From positions 1,539,421 to 1,603,420 of the forward strand of contig NZ_CP111043.1 of the NCBI RefSeq assembly GCF_026250525.1: a stretch of DNA of 64,000 nt, read 5' to 3'. This document shows, one piece after another, positions 9,079 through 17,479 of this stretch; the first letter of the stretch is position 1, and the number at the start of each line of letters is the position of its first letter. Made by a program: the position numbers and the translations under genes. Source of the stretch: Chondrinema litorale. GTDB taxonomy: Bacteria; Bacteroidota; Bacteroidia; Cytophagales; Flammeovirgaceae. The notes below the pieces were generated by a model that was not told the origin of the DNA, made no database searches, and worked only from the letters and a program-made list of their open reading frames with translations.

Positions 9079-11892
9079 ATGCCTAGAAACCCAGATATAA
9101 AATCTGTACTTATTATTGGAAGCGGACCGATTATTATAGGTCAGGCATGTGAGTTCGATTACTCAGGATCACAGGCAGCAAGATCACTAAGAGAAGAAGG
9201 GATTGAAGTAACACTTATTAATTCAAACCCGGCTACGATCATGACAGACCCTGTGACTGCTGATAACATCTATCTTAAGCCACTCGAAAAGAAATCAATT
9301 ATTGAAATCCTCGAAAAGCACGATATTGATGCTGTACTACCTACCATGGGTGGACAAACAGCTCTTAATCTTGCGATCGATTGTGATGAAGCGGGAATTT
9401 GGGAGAAATACGGGGTTAAAATAATTGGTGTAGACATCAATGCAATCCAAACTACGGAAGACAGGGAGCTTTTCCGTCAGAAGATGATTGAGCTAAATGT
9501 AAATGTTTGTGAGGGTAGAACTGCAAAATCTTTTCTTGAAGGAAAAGAAATTGCTCAGGAAATTGGATTCCCACTTGTAATTAGACCTTCTTTCACCCTT
9601 GGCGGAACTGGTGGAGGTTTTGTTCATTCTAAAGATGAATTCGATAAAGCTCTTACAAGAGGGTTACATATGTCTCCGGTTCATGAAGTGTTGATAGAAC
9701 AGAGTATTTTGGGTTGGAAAGAATACGAACTGGAGTTATTAAGAGACAATCTTGGTAATGTTATTATTATATGTTCAATTGAGAACGTAGACCCAATGGG
9801 TGTTCATACTGGTGATTCGATTACAGTAGCACCAGCAATGACATTACCAGATACAGTATACCAAAACATGCGTGATCTTGCAATTAAGATGATGAATGGT
9901 ATTGGAGAGTTTGCTGGTGGATGTAATGTTCAGTTTGCAGTTAATCCAGCAGACGACAGCATTGTAGGTATCGAAATTAACCCAAGGGTTTCTAGATCAT
10001 CTGCACTTGCTTCTAAAGCTACTGGTTACCCAATTGCAAAAATTGCATCTAAACTGGCTATCGGTTACAATTTGGATGAGCTTAAAAATGCAATTACCGG
10101 AAATACTTCGGCATATTTTGAACCATCTCTCGATTATGTAATCGTAAAAATACCTCGTTGGAACTTCGATAAATTCCAAGGTGTCGATCGCCAATTAGGA
10201 TTACAGATGAAATCTGTAGGTGAAGTTATGGGTATCGGTCGTAACTTTCAGGAAGCATTACAAAAAGCTTGTCAGTCTTTAGAGATAAAAAGAAATGGTT
10301 TAGGTGCAGATGGTAAAGGACTGAAAAAACAAGAACAAATTCTACCAGGTCTTGAGAAACCAAGCTGGGACAGAATTTTCCAAATTTACGATGCATTTAG
10401 ACTTGGAATATCTCTAAGGACTATTCAAAAGTTAACTCATATCGACAAGTGGTTCTTGAACCAAATCGAAGAACTTATTGAGCTTGAAAAAGAAATTGAG
10501 ACTTATAACCTGAATAGCCTTCCAAAAAACATTCTCCTTCAAGCTAAACAAAAAGGATACGCAGATCGCCAGATAGCTCACTTGTTAAAGTGTCTTGAAA
10601 GTGATGTTTATAACAAAAGAAAAGAACTGAATATCAATCGTGTTTGGAAACTAGTTGATACTTGTGCTGCTGAATTTGCTGCAGAGACCCCATACTACTA
10701 CTCAACTTTCGATGAAGAAAACGAATCAGTTGCTTCTAATAAAAAGAAAATTGTAGTATTAGGTGCAGGACCAAACAGAATTGGCCAAGGTATTGAGTTT
10801 GACTATTGCTGTGTTCATGGTGTATTAGCCGCTAAAGAGTGTGGTTACGAAACCATCATGATTAACTGTAACCCAGAAACAGTTTCAACTGACTTCGATA
10901 TTTCAGATAAACTTTATTTCGAGCCAGTTTTCTGGGAACATATCTACGAAATAATCGAGCACGAAAAGCCAGAAGGTGTAATTGTTCAGTTAGGTGGACA
11001 AACAGCACTTAAACTTGCTGAAAAACTAGAGCGTTACGGAATCAAAATTTTAGGTACAAGCTACGAGGCACTAGACCTTGCAGAAGATAGAGGTAGCTTC
11101 TCAGACTTACTTAAAAAGAATAAAATTCCATATCCGCAATTTGGTGTTGCTAAAAATGCAGATGAAGCTTTAGAAGTTTGCCAAGATTTAGGTTTCCCTC
11201 TACTTGTAAGACCATCTTATGTACTAGGAGGTCAAAGTATGAAAATCGTAATTAACGAGGAAGAACTAGAAGAGCACGTAGTAAGAACATTGAGAAAAAT
11301 ACCTAACAACCGTATTTTGCTCGACCACTTCTTAGATGGAGCCATAGAGGCAGAAGCTGATGCTATATGTGACGGAAAAGATGTTTACATTATAGGTATT
11401 ATGCAACACATTGAGCCAGCCGGTATTCACTCTGGAGACTCTTATGCTGTATTACCTCCATACAATATTGGAGACTTACTTCTGCATCAAATAGAAGACT
11501 ACACAAGAAAAATTGCTTTAGAGCTTAAAACTGTAGGTTTATTAAACATTCAGTTTGCGATAAAAGACGATAAGGTTTACATAATTGAAGCTAACCCGAG
11601 AGCTTCTAGAACTGTACCTTTCATCTGTAAAGCATACCAAGAGCCATATGTGAATTATGCAACTAAGATCATGTTAGGTGAAAAAACAATTCAGGATTTT
11701 GATTTCCAACCTGTTAAAAAAGGATATGCAATTAAAATTCCTGTATTCTCTTTTGAGAAATTCCCTAATGTTAACAAGGAATTAGGCCCTGAAATGAAAT
11801 CTACCGGAGAAGCCATCTACTTTATCGATGATCTAAGAGATGAATTCTTTAGAAAGATTTATGCAGAAAGGAACCTTTACTTGTCGAGATAA
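9079..11892 (+). CDS. carB: Carbamoyl-phosphate synthase large subunit, short form
   Basis: Makes carbamoyl phosphate from bicarbonate, ammonia from the CarA subunit, and two ATP, for pyrimidine and arginine synthesis. The start at 9079 gives the usual N-terminus (MPRNPDIKSVLIIGSGP); a TTG lies 30 bases upstream. Both ATP-grasp halves are visible: the first with IIIGQACEFDYSGSQA, VRPSFTLGGTGGG and IEINPRVSRSSALASKATG, the second with GPNRIGQGIEFDYCCVH and IEANPRASRTVPFICKA. The protein stops at about 937 residues, just after the second half, whereas the E. coli enzyme has about 1070. The C-terminal MGS-like allosteric domain is absent, a shape also known from other Bacteroidota. carA is not in the window. 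Confidence 0.97.
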   Translation: MPRNPDIKSVLIIGSGPIIIGQACEFDYSGSQAARSLREEGIEVTLINSNPATIMTDPVTADNIYLKPLEKKSIIEILEKHDIDAVLPTMGGQTALNLAIDCDEAGIWEKYGVKIIGVDINAIQTTEDRELFRQKMIELNVNVCEGRTAKSFLEGKEIAQEIGFPLVIRPSFTLGGTGGGFVHSKDEFDKALTRGLHMSPVHEVLIEQSILGWKEYELELLRDNLGNVIIICSIENVDPMGVHTGDSITVAPAMTLPDTVYQNMRDLAIKMMNGIGEFAGGCNVQFAVNPADDSIVGIEINPRVSRSSALASKATGYPIAKIASKLAIGYNLDELKNAITGNTSAYFEPSLDYVIVKIPRWNFDKFQGVDRQLGLQMKSVGEVMGIGRNFQEALQKACQSLEIKRNGLGADGKGLKKQEQILPGLEKPSWDRIFQIYDAFRLGISLRTIQKLTHIDKWFLNQIEELIELEKEIETYNLNSLPKNILLQAKQKGYADRQIAHLLKCLESDVYNKRKELNINRVWKLVDTCAAEFAAETPYYYSTFDEENESVASNKKKIVVLGAGPNRIGQGIEFDYCCVHGVLAAKECGYETIMINCNPETVSTDFDISDKLYFEPVFWEHIYEIIEHEKPEGVIVQLGGQTALKLAEKLERYGIKILGTSYEALDLAEDRGSFSDLLKKNKIPYPQFGVAKNADEALEVCQDLGFPLLVRPSYVLGGQSMKIVINEEELEEHVVRTLRKIPNNRILLDHFLDGAIEAEADAICDGKDVYIIGIMQHIEPAGIHSGDSYAVLPPYNIGDLLLHQIEDYTRKIALELKTVGLLNIQFAIKDDKVYIIEANPRASRTVPFICKAYQEPYVNYATKIMLGEKTIQDFDFQPVKKGYAIKIPVFSFEKFPNVNKELGPEMKSTGEAIYFIDDLRDEFFRKIYAERNLYLSR

Positions 11893-11901
11893 CAAATTCA
11901 A

Positions 11902-11934
11902 AAGCCTGTTTTAATTAAAACAGGCTTCTTTTTT
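11902..11934 (+). terminator. Rho-independent terminator of carB
   Basis: A long stem AAGCCTGTTTTAATT/AATTAAAACAGGCTT followed by a T run, ten bases after the carB stop codon. Confidence 0.88.
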
Positions 11935-11987
11935 ATATTTGAAACCATCAAACAGTATAGGTGGTTAAATAAAAAAAGTCTTGATAT

Positions 11988-12245
11988 ATGTTTTTTAAAT
12001 TTTTAATAGTATCAATACTAGTTATTTATGTACTAGCACGTTTTTGGGGATTTATCTACAGAGTAATTGCTGCATTTCAAGGGAAAGAACCACCATCTAA
12101 ACAATTTGAAAAGAAGCAAAATACTAATGTAGCTTACGAAACCAAAAAAGAAAATAACCTCCAGATACTTATCCCCAAAAAGGATAAAAGCTCAAATAAA
12201 GATAAGCCTGGAGAGTATATAGATTTTGAAGAGGTAAAAGAATAA
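11988..12245 (+). CDS. DUF4834 family small membrane protein
   Basis: An 85-residue protein with one N-terminal membrane helix (about residues 3-25), a charged lysine-rich middle, and the C-terminal signature GEYIDFEEVKE, which marks the DUF4834 family of Bacteroidota. Function is unknown. It lies downstream of the carB terminator and is convergent with the Hsp90-like gene 13 bases away. Confidence 0.8.
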   Translation: MFFKFLIVSILVIYVLARFWGFIYRVIAAFQGKEPPSKQFEKKQNTNVAYETKKENNLQILIPKKDKSSNKDKPGEYIDFEEVKE

Positions 12246-12258
12246 ACTTTACCTTTTT

Positions 12259-14058
12259 TTATTTTATACCAAAGTCGATCAGCTTAGTTAATCCAGTGCT
12301 TAATATTTCCAGTTCTTCTGATCCAAGCGGATGATGCCCTAGGAGCAAGGATTGCACATATAAAACTTTTACATATAAACTAAGCTGTTCTTCATCTGCG
12401 ACTGTAGTTAATTTCTTTATTAGTGGGCTATTTAAATTGAAGCAAAGTTTTGAGTATCCATTAATAAACTCATTGCTACTTAGCTGATTCATTATTCCTC
12501 CCCACAAAGTATTCGATACCTCGTCTGACTTTTGTATAGAATTCCACAGGCTAGAAAACTCGTCTTTACTATATAAAGTGGAGAGGTTAGCAGGTTCAAA
12601 CTTCTTTAGTATTGCATGGCATTTAAATTCATCCAATACAGAATTGGCAATTCTACTAAAAAAAGCAGCAGCTTCTTTTTCAGATGGAAAAGGTTCTTCA
12701 AACCTTTCTATAAAATGCTCTGTATTTACTTCTACAACCTGCTTCTCTGGAAAAAGCCTACTTAACTTCTCCAATAGCTCACGCTTATATGTATATCCAG
12801 AATTGATAATCGAAATTCCTTGTGCATTTGCAATACTGGCTACTTGCCTAAATTCATCTACATTTGGAATATGCCTGATAACATCATCAAAGCTTTCAAA
12901 CTCACCGAGAGTTAAATTACCATGATCTGTTTCAAAAGGAATATAAGGAATAATAATTTTAAAAAACTCATCATCGTGCAATGCAAGAGTATTCATTGAA
13001 TGATAATGAATCACATACAACTTCTTTAATTGATCTGGATTATTTTTTTCAAGATCTAGTAAATACTGCTTTAAGATTTTACCTAGATCATCTCTGGTTC
13101 TCTTTAAATCTTTATCTTCGTAGAAAGACTCTCTCGACGCGGTAGGTTTAAGGTTTTCTGTATTAATGATACATTTCACAAAAAATGCCCAATCTGGTAG
13201 CATATTCTCAGCTTTTTCTGAAATGAGCATATTTTTGAGATAGACCTTATGAGTACTTTTTGATGAAGGGCTTACTTCGTGTGGTAATACATAAGCTACC
13301 CCTTTTGTAAAGCCAGATGGCGTTACTAATGAGATATAATCTAAGAATTTAATACCAAACTCTTTTTCTCCATACTCTAATACAGCTTCTCGTTCTTCCT
13401 CAGTGTTACTATACTTTCTCTCCCATGGAGCTCTTAATTTATTGATAATTTGTTGATTATTACCTACTTGTAACTGTACAGGATAAGGCAGTAATGAACC
13501 ATACAAACTTAATATTCCTTTTAACTTACTTTCTTCAAAATAGCTTTCTTTCCCTTTTTTAGCTGTTAAATAAATTTTTGTCCCTACAGAAAATTCTCCC
13601 TCAAGTACTTTTACTTTATATGATCCATTTGCACTTCCTCTCCACTCAATAGCTTTAGTATCGTTTAATGATCGGGTAATCATTATAATTTCATTCGTAA
13701 TCATAAAACAGGAAAGTAATCCTATTCCAAACTGACCTATAAAATCTTGTCTTCTTTTTGAGAGCTCATCTCTTTTAGAACTTGAGCCAATACTTGATAG
13801 AAAATCATGAACTTCGCTCTCGGATAGACCTATACCATTATCTTCAAAAATCAATTGGGGGGGAATTACACCATCACTTTCAATTATTTCTATTTGAACT
13901 TCTGGTGAAAAATCTTGCTCTTGTCTTTTTCTTGCACTTATAGCATCAGTTGCATTTTGTAGCAACTCACGAATAAAAACCTTTTCTTCACTATATAAAT
14001 GATTAGAAAGTATATCAATTATACCTTCCAGGTTAACCTGAAAATTAAAATGACTCAT
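12259..14058 (-). CDS. Divergent Hsp90 (HtpG-like) chaperone
   Basis: A 599-residue Hsp90-family ATP-dependent chaperone. The N-terminal ATPase domain has FIRELLQNATDAI (catalytic Glu and Mg-binding Asn), EDNGIGLS and GQFGIGLLSCF, the lid glycines. The middle domain carries PTASRESFYEDKDL with the expected Arg. The C-terminal dimerisation part is divergent and short. The sequence differs clearly from ordinary HtpG and may be a paralogue with its own clients. A structured RNA (14207-14318) ends 149 bases upstream in the same direction and could be part of its leader. The family is certain; whether it is the main Hsp90 of the cell cannot be judged. Confidence 0.9.
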   Translation of the reverse strand: MSHFNFQVNLEGIIDILSNHLYSEEKVFIRELLQNATDAISARKRQEQDFSPEVQIEIIESDGVIPPQLIFEDNGIGLSESEVHDFLSSIGSSSKRDELSKRRQDFIGQFGIGLLSCFMITNEIIMITRSLNDTKAIEWRGSANGSYKVKVLEGEFSVGTKIYLTAKKGKESYFEESKLKGILSLYGSLLPYPVQLQVGNNQQIINKLRAPWERKYSNTEEEREAVLEYGEKEFGIKFLDYISLVTPSGFTKGVAYVLPHEVSPSSKSTHKVYLKNMLISEKAENMLPDWAFFVKCIINTENLKPTASRESFYEDKDLKRTRDDLGKILKQYLLDLEKNNPDQLKKLYVIHYHSMNTLALHDDEFFKIIIPYIPFETDHGNLTLGEFESFDDVIRHIPNVDEFRQVASIANAQGISIINSGYTYKRELLEKLSRLFPEKQVVEVNTEHFIERFEEPFPSEKEAAAFFSRIANSVLDEFKCHAILKKFEPANLSTLYSKDEFSSLWNSIQKSDEVSNTLWGGIMNQLSSNEFINGYSKLCFNLNSPLIKKLTTVADEEQLSLYVKVLYVQSLLLGHHPLGSEELEILSTGLTKLIDFGIK

Positions 14059-14206
14059 CCTTAAATTTAATAGTAATTGTTAACTAACAGCCTATATTTC
14101 TATATTCAATTTAGCAAGCAGTCTAAAAAATATTAATACTAATAGTTTAAATTAAGTATAAGATGGGGCTTTTGTTAGAAATGCTAATTTTTTTCTGAAA
14201 GAGGTC

Positions 14207-14318
14207 AAAAAAAAGAACCCAATCCGATACAGATTGAGCTCTATTGATTTAACAATTAAACCAAATAATCCTTAAAATATCCTACTTTAATGTCAATAAA
14301 TTGAATACTCAATTTTGA
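14207..14318 (-). ncRNA. Candidate structured small RNA, family copy B
   Basis: The minus-strand counterpart of 5455-5564. It contains the same 40-base core (14248-14287), preceded by a different but equally placed perfect 7-bp hairpin (AAATTGA/TCAATTT) and followed by a 27-base terminator stem (14215-14241) and eight T. The stem keeps its length and pairing while its sequence differs from copy A at several positions. A TATTATTG box lies at 14325-14332 on the minus strand, in the -7 position. It ends 149 bases before the Hsp90-like gene. Confidence 0.7.
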
Positions 14319-14775
14319 CTAATACAATAATAATAGATTAAAAAATTTCATTTTTTAGTATTCGATAAATACTATATGGGTATCGGTAAATAATACTGAA
14401 GATAAGATTAAGCTCAATGTTAATTTAATGTAAATAACTTAATTTCAATAAGTTAAGATTTTTTAGCTTATAAAAGGAATGAAAAAATGCGCTTATATAA
14501 AGAATAAAATATATAAGAAAACACTAGCTTAAAGTATAAATATTCTAATACTAAATAAAAATATTTAAGTAGATATTATGAGAATGCTTAGGAATATCCT
14601 TATAAAATAATAAAATTAAACTAAAATAAAAAGTATTTTATGTGAAAAATTCAATACAAGTGCATTATTAATTTGATACTAAAATTTGAATTAGCCATCA
14701 TTTTTTTATGATTTTGTCAATAAACAAAAGATAAAATAACAATAATTAAAATCTTATAAATAAATACTTGAAATA
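14319..14775. other. Very AT-rich gene-free stretch
   Basis: About 450 bases of strongly AT-rich DNA between the minus-strand RNA copy and the plus-strand tRNA-like array. No open frame and no convincing repeat is seen. It probably holds the promoter of the RNA copy at its left edge and regulatory DNA for the array at its right edge. Confidence 0.5.
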
Positions 14776-14807
14776 TTTGCAACATATAGCCATTCACTTT
14801 ACATTTG
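14776..14807 (+). promoter_or_regulatory. Promoter of the tRNA-like array
   Basis: TTTG (14776-14779), 20 bases, then TACATTTG (14800-14807). This is an exact match to the Bacteroidota housekeeping pattern TTTG-N19/20-TAnnTTTG. Transcription would begin near 14814, about seven bases before the first tRNA-like unit. Confidence 0.8.
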
Positions 14808-14820
14808 TAACAATATTTCA

Positions 14821-14965
14821 CTGTAGGGTGATGAAACTGGCAGCCATGCCCTCCTATCCCGGGGGTGAGGATTCAGGATAAATCCCGAAGAATTGATCAT
14901 ATTTATGTGTGACCAATTCCTCGTTGACTAACTACCTCGTGAAGGTTCGACTCCTTCCCCTACAG
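14821..14965 (+). ncRNA. tRNA-like RNA with giant variable arm, copy 1
   Basis: It folds as a class II tRNA. The acceptor stem is CTGTAGGG/CCCTACAG (8 bp). The D-arm is Leu/Ser-like (ATG/CAT, loop with GG). The anticodon stem CCCTC/GGGGG has the 7-nt loop CTATCCC, which puts AUC at positions 34-36 (14856-14858) after a normal U33. The T-arm GAAGG-TTCGACT-CCTTC is canonical. The variable arm is about 75 nt, closed by TGAGG/CCTCG. It contains a 10-bp stem (14886-14895 with 14914-14923, one A.C mismatch) and a conserved GACTAACTA. No CCA is encoded. It is too long and too odd to be an ordinary Leu, Ser or Sec tRNA. Function is unknown. Confidence 0.85.
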
Positions 14966-14999
14966 CTAAAAAGTTCTCTTTTTATTGTTATTTATTTCA

Positions 15000-15144
15000 C
15001 TGTAGGGTGATGAAACTGGCAGCCATGCCCTCCTATCCCGGGGGTGAGGATTCAGGATAAACCCCGAAGAATTGATCATATTCATGTGTGACCAATTCCT
15101 CGTTGACTAACTACCTCGTGAAGGTTCGACTCCTTCCCCTACAG
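15000..15144 (+). ncRNA. tRNA-like RNA with giant variable arm, copy 2
   Basis: Nearly identical to copy 1, which starts exactly 179 bases earlier; the two differences I see are C for T changes inside the variable arm. All cloverleaf elements, including the 8-bp acceptor, CTATCCC loop and TTCGACT T-loop, are unchanged. The 34-base spacer to the next copy is identical to the spacer between copies 1 and 2. This points to a recent tandem duplication or to homogenisation. Confidence 0.85.
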
Positions 15145-15178
15145 CTAAAAAGTTCTCTTTTTATTGTTATTTATTTCA

Positions 15179-15327
15179 CTGTAGGGTGATGAAACTGGCA
15201 GCCATGCCCTCCTATCCCGAGGGTGAGGGTAACGGATAAATCATGAAAAGTTGTTCGTATATCATCCGTATGATCAACTTCTCAACTGACTAACTACCTC
15301 GTGAAGGTTCGACTCCTTCCCCTACAG
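15179..15327 (+). ncRNA. tRNA-like RNA with giant variable arm, copy 3 (diverged)
   Basis: The acceptor, D-arm, anticodon loop and T-arm are the same as in copies 1 and 2. The anticodon stem improves from CCCTC/GGGGG to CCCTC/GAGGG (a G-U pair becomes A-U). The variable arm differs strongly in sequence but keeps its long stem (15244-15253 with 15275-15284): three pairs change on both sides (C-G to U-A, G-C to A-U, A-U to G-C) and the A.C mismatch is retained. This covariation shows that the variable-arm structure is selected. A strong terminator follows. Confidence 0.85.
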
Positions 15328-15330
15328 CAC

Positions 15331-15370
15331 AAAAAAAAGCTCTTCCTTTTAAAAAGAAAGAGCTTTTTTT
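15331..15370 (+). terminator. Bidirectional terminator after the tRNA-like array
   Basis: A long A-rich/T-rich stem with AGCTCTT/AAGAGCT at its core ends in seven T on both strands. It begins four bases after the third tRNA-like copy. It also serves the convergent metallo-hydrolase gene. Confidence 0.85.
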
Positions 15371-15388
15371 ATTTTCATCAATATTATT

Positions 15389-16273
15389 TTATTGGAGCTT
15401 CTTTTTCCAATATCTCATAAGACCTGCCACACTCATAAAAGCTGGATTTGCAGCTTCATATTTTTTTAGACCTTCTTCATCTATTCCAAAATCTGTTAAT
15501 TGCTGGTTGGCAAACCTTTGAAAGTTAGGAGTTATATCTTCTATTTTTTCTCCATTTTCATAATGAGGCTTTATCCAGCTTGCCCAACTTAATAGCATCT
15601 CTTCTAATTCATTTAAATGCTTTATTTTATTTTCAACTTTTCCAAAATGAGTTAAATAGAGAGACTCAACATTTAAATCTTTAATTCTTTCTATAGAACT
15701 CTGCCAATCTTCTATATTAATATCAGGTGGTGGACAAGGAGGAACAACCATCCCATCATCTATTTTTACTCCTGCTACATCTCCAGTAAATAACACATTA
15801 TCTAATTGCCAAGCTATATGGTGAATTGCATGACCTGGAGTATGATGAGCCGTAAATACTTTTTCGCCAATATTTATTTCTTGATAATCTTCAACTGATA
15901 CTAAATTATCTTCTGAAATAGCTTTCATATCACTCCACAACCTGTCCATATCATCTTGATAAATTCTTCTTGCAGATTGTGTTAGTTTTTCAGGATTTGC
16001 CATATGTGGATATCCAATAGGATGCACATATACTTTAGCTCCTTTTTCAGCTAAAGCCCAAGCAGCACCTGCATGGTCGAAATGAATGTGAGTGAGTAGA
16101 ACATGTTTTACGTCTTCAATTTGGTGACCAACTCGTTTTACTTCACTTACAAGATGCTTATAAGTTGAATACGGCCCACTTTCTACTAACACTAATCCAT
16201 CTTTGGTTTCAATTAAAAAAGCTGCGATCGCATCATTTATATCCAAAAAACCGAGATCTAAAATATGTATCAT
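15389..16273 (-). CDS. MBL-fold metallo-hydrolase
   Basis: A 294-residue metallo-beta-lactamase-fold enzyme. The metal-binding signature THIHFDHAG lies near residue 62, with later ligands in HHTPGHAIHH (near 142) and GDVAG (near 165) and a C-terminal LTHFG. These proteins hydrolyse thioesters, lactones or phosphodiesters; the substrate here cannot be fixed. No signal peptide is present. The gene follows an endonuclease/phosphatase-family gene by 21 bases on the same strand, so the two are probably co-transcribed. Confidence 0.88.
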   Translation of the reverse strand: MIHILDLGFLDINDAIAAFLIETKDGLVLVESGPYSTYKHLVSEVKRVGHQIEDVKHVLLTHIHFDHAGAAWALAEKGAKVYVHPIGYPHMANPEKLTQSARRIYQDDMDRLWSDMKAISEDNLVSVEDYQEINIGEKVFTAHHTPGHAIHHIAWQLDNVLFTGDVAGVKIDDGMVVPPCPPPDINIEDWQSSIERIKDLNVESLYLTHFGKVENKIKHLNELEEMLLSWASWIKPHYENGEKIEDITPNFQRFANQQLTDFGIDEEGLKKYEAANPAFMSVAGLMRYWKKKLQ

Positions 16274-16294
16274 TGGTTATTGATTATTTTTTGT

Positions 16295-17320
16295 TTAATG
16301 ATTGATTATCTTCTTTTCAAAAATTCTTCTTTTAAGTTCTATACATGCGACTACCTGTCCATGATCAGACTGCCACTCTGGTACACATTCATCAGAAAGA
16401 GTTTCGTCAATTACATGGTCATTAAAAACTTTTACATACTCTATTCTACCAATACCTTTTGGGTTTTCCTGTACAAATTCCTGACTTACAAGAATATGAT
16501 CTAATGCCTCATAATGTCCATTGTGAATATGAGTAAAGTAATAATCGTGGAAACTCATTCTAGCTTGTATGTCTTTTACATTATACAACAAACTATCCCA
16601 TATTTCTCTTTTAACACTTTGCTTCTCATTTTTATGTGGAGGCTCACCAGATATAAGTTTAGTAGACACAGCAAGGTCATTATCGTTTAAGTCTCCTATT
16701 AATACTACAGGTTCGTCTTTGTTCATAAGATATGTGAGCATTAACTCTCTTAAAGCTGCTGCCTCAAAAGCTCTTCTTACCAAAGCTCTTACTTTTGCAT
16801 GTGCTTTTTCCCTAGGATGAAATCGATCTTTACGATCAATATTTTCTGGATAATCTGGTCTTTTTGATTTTAGATGAGCAACAAAGCATTGAATTTCAAC
16901 ACCTTCTACAAGTTTAATTTTGCATCTTAAAACAGGTCTAGAAAATTTATCTATTGCTACATTTCCTTCATCAAAATGAATCACTGAAGGAAATGTAGAA
17001 TACACTTGCGACTCTACAATTTCATATTTAGAAGCTAGAGCTACAAATGGTCTTTTATTAGGTTCTTGTTGAACTGTAGATGCTAAGTTATATTCAGCAT
17101 ATTGATTACTATATTTCAATAATTCTTCTAATGCTTCTTCATGAAAAACCTCTTGAAAACCGATAATATCAGCATTCATTTTTTCCAATTGATTACTAAT
17201 CCATGAAAGCTTTTTTGAATAAGTAAACTGATCGTAACTTCTCCTCCTATAATACTCTACTCCAGGTAATGAGAGATTAAGTAAATTAAATGTACCTATA
17301 TTTAGCTTAGGTGAAACCAT
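16295..17320 (-). CDS. Endonuclease/exonuclease/phosphatase family protein
   Basis: A 341-residue member of the EEP (DNase I-like) superfamily. Motifs appear in order: IGTFNLLNL at the N-terminus, GFQEVF near residue 57 (metal-binding Glu), LIGDLNDND near 207, ALDHILVS near 275, and SDHGQVVA near 319 (catalytic Asp-His). It could cleave nucleic acids or remove phosphate from small molecules. There is no export signal, so cytoplasmic action is likely. It is the first gene of a two-gene minus-strand unit with the MBL-fold hydrolase. Confidence 0.88.
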   Translation of the reverse strand: MVSPKLNIGTFNLLNLSLPGVEYYRRRSYDQFTYSKKLSWISNQLEKMNADIIGFQEVFHEEALEELLKYSNQYAEYNLASTVQQEPNKRPFVALASKYEIVESQVYSTFPSVIHFDEGNVAIDKFSRPVLRCKIKLVEGVEIQCFVAHLKSKRPDYPENIDRKDRFHPREKAHAKVRALVRRAFEAAALRELMLTYLMNKDEPVVLIGDLNDNDLAVSTKLISGEPPHKNEKQSVKREIWDSLLYNVKDIQARMSFHDYYFTHIHNGHYEALDHILVSQEFVQENPKGIGRIEYVKVFNDHVIDETLSDECVPEWQSDHGQVVACIELKRRIFEKKIINH

Positions 17321-17479
17321 CGCTTGCCTCTTAAATGTTCAACAGCAAGCTAAATAATTATATAATTAGAAGCAAAAAATTGATGTTTTTGGTAAATTAA
17401 CTGAATTTGCAATTACTCTAATTTATATCGCTATAATTTAGAAAAAGAACTACCATATCTAATTTTCAAATTACAATCT

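Larger units (their letters stand above)
14821..15327 (+). repeat. Tandem triplication, 179-bp period
   Basis: Starts at 14821, 15000 and 15179 give an exact 179-bp period. Each unit is a tRNA-like RNA plus, after copies 1 and 2, an identical 34-base AT-rich spacer. The spacers contain a weak AAAAG/CTTTTT hairpin but no promoter as good as the one before copy 1, so one precursor transcript is likely. Confidence 0.9.

Noticed and set aside
14821..14965. Ordinary tRNA-Leu, tRNA-Ser or selenocysteine tRNA
   Set aside because: The D-arm and long variable arm resemble these, but the anticodon loop CTATCCC gives AUC, the variable arm is about 75 nt, and no selenocysteine genes are in the window.
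14821..14965. tRNA gene containing a group I intron
   Set aside because: The extra sequence is in the variable arm, not in the anticodon loop, it is far too short for a group I intron, and its ends pair as a continuous variable-arm stem.
14821..15327. CRISPR array
   Set aside because: The repeats are 145-149 bases with 34-base identical spacers and fold as tRNA-like RNAs; there are no cas genes and no unique spacers.
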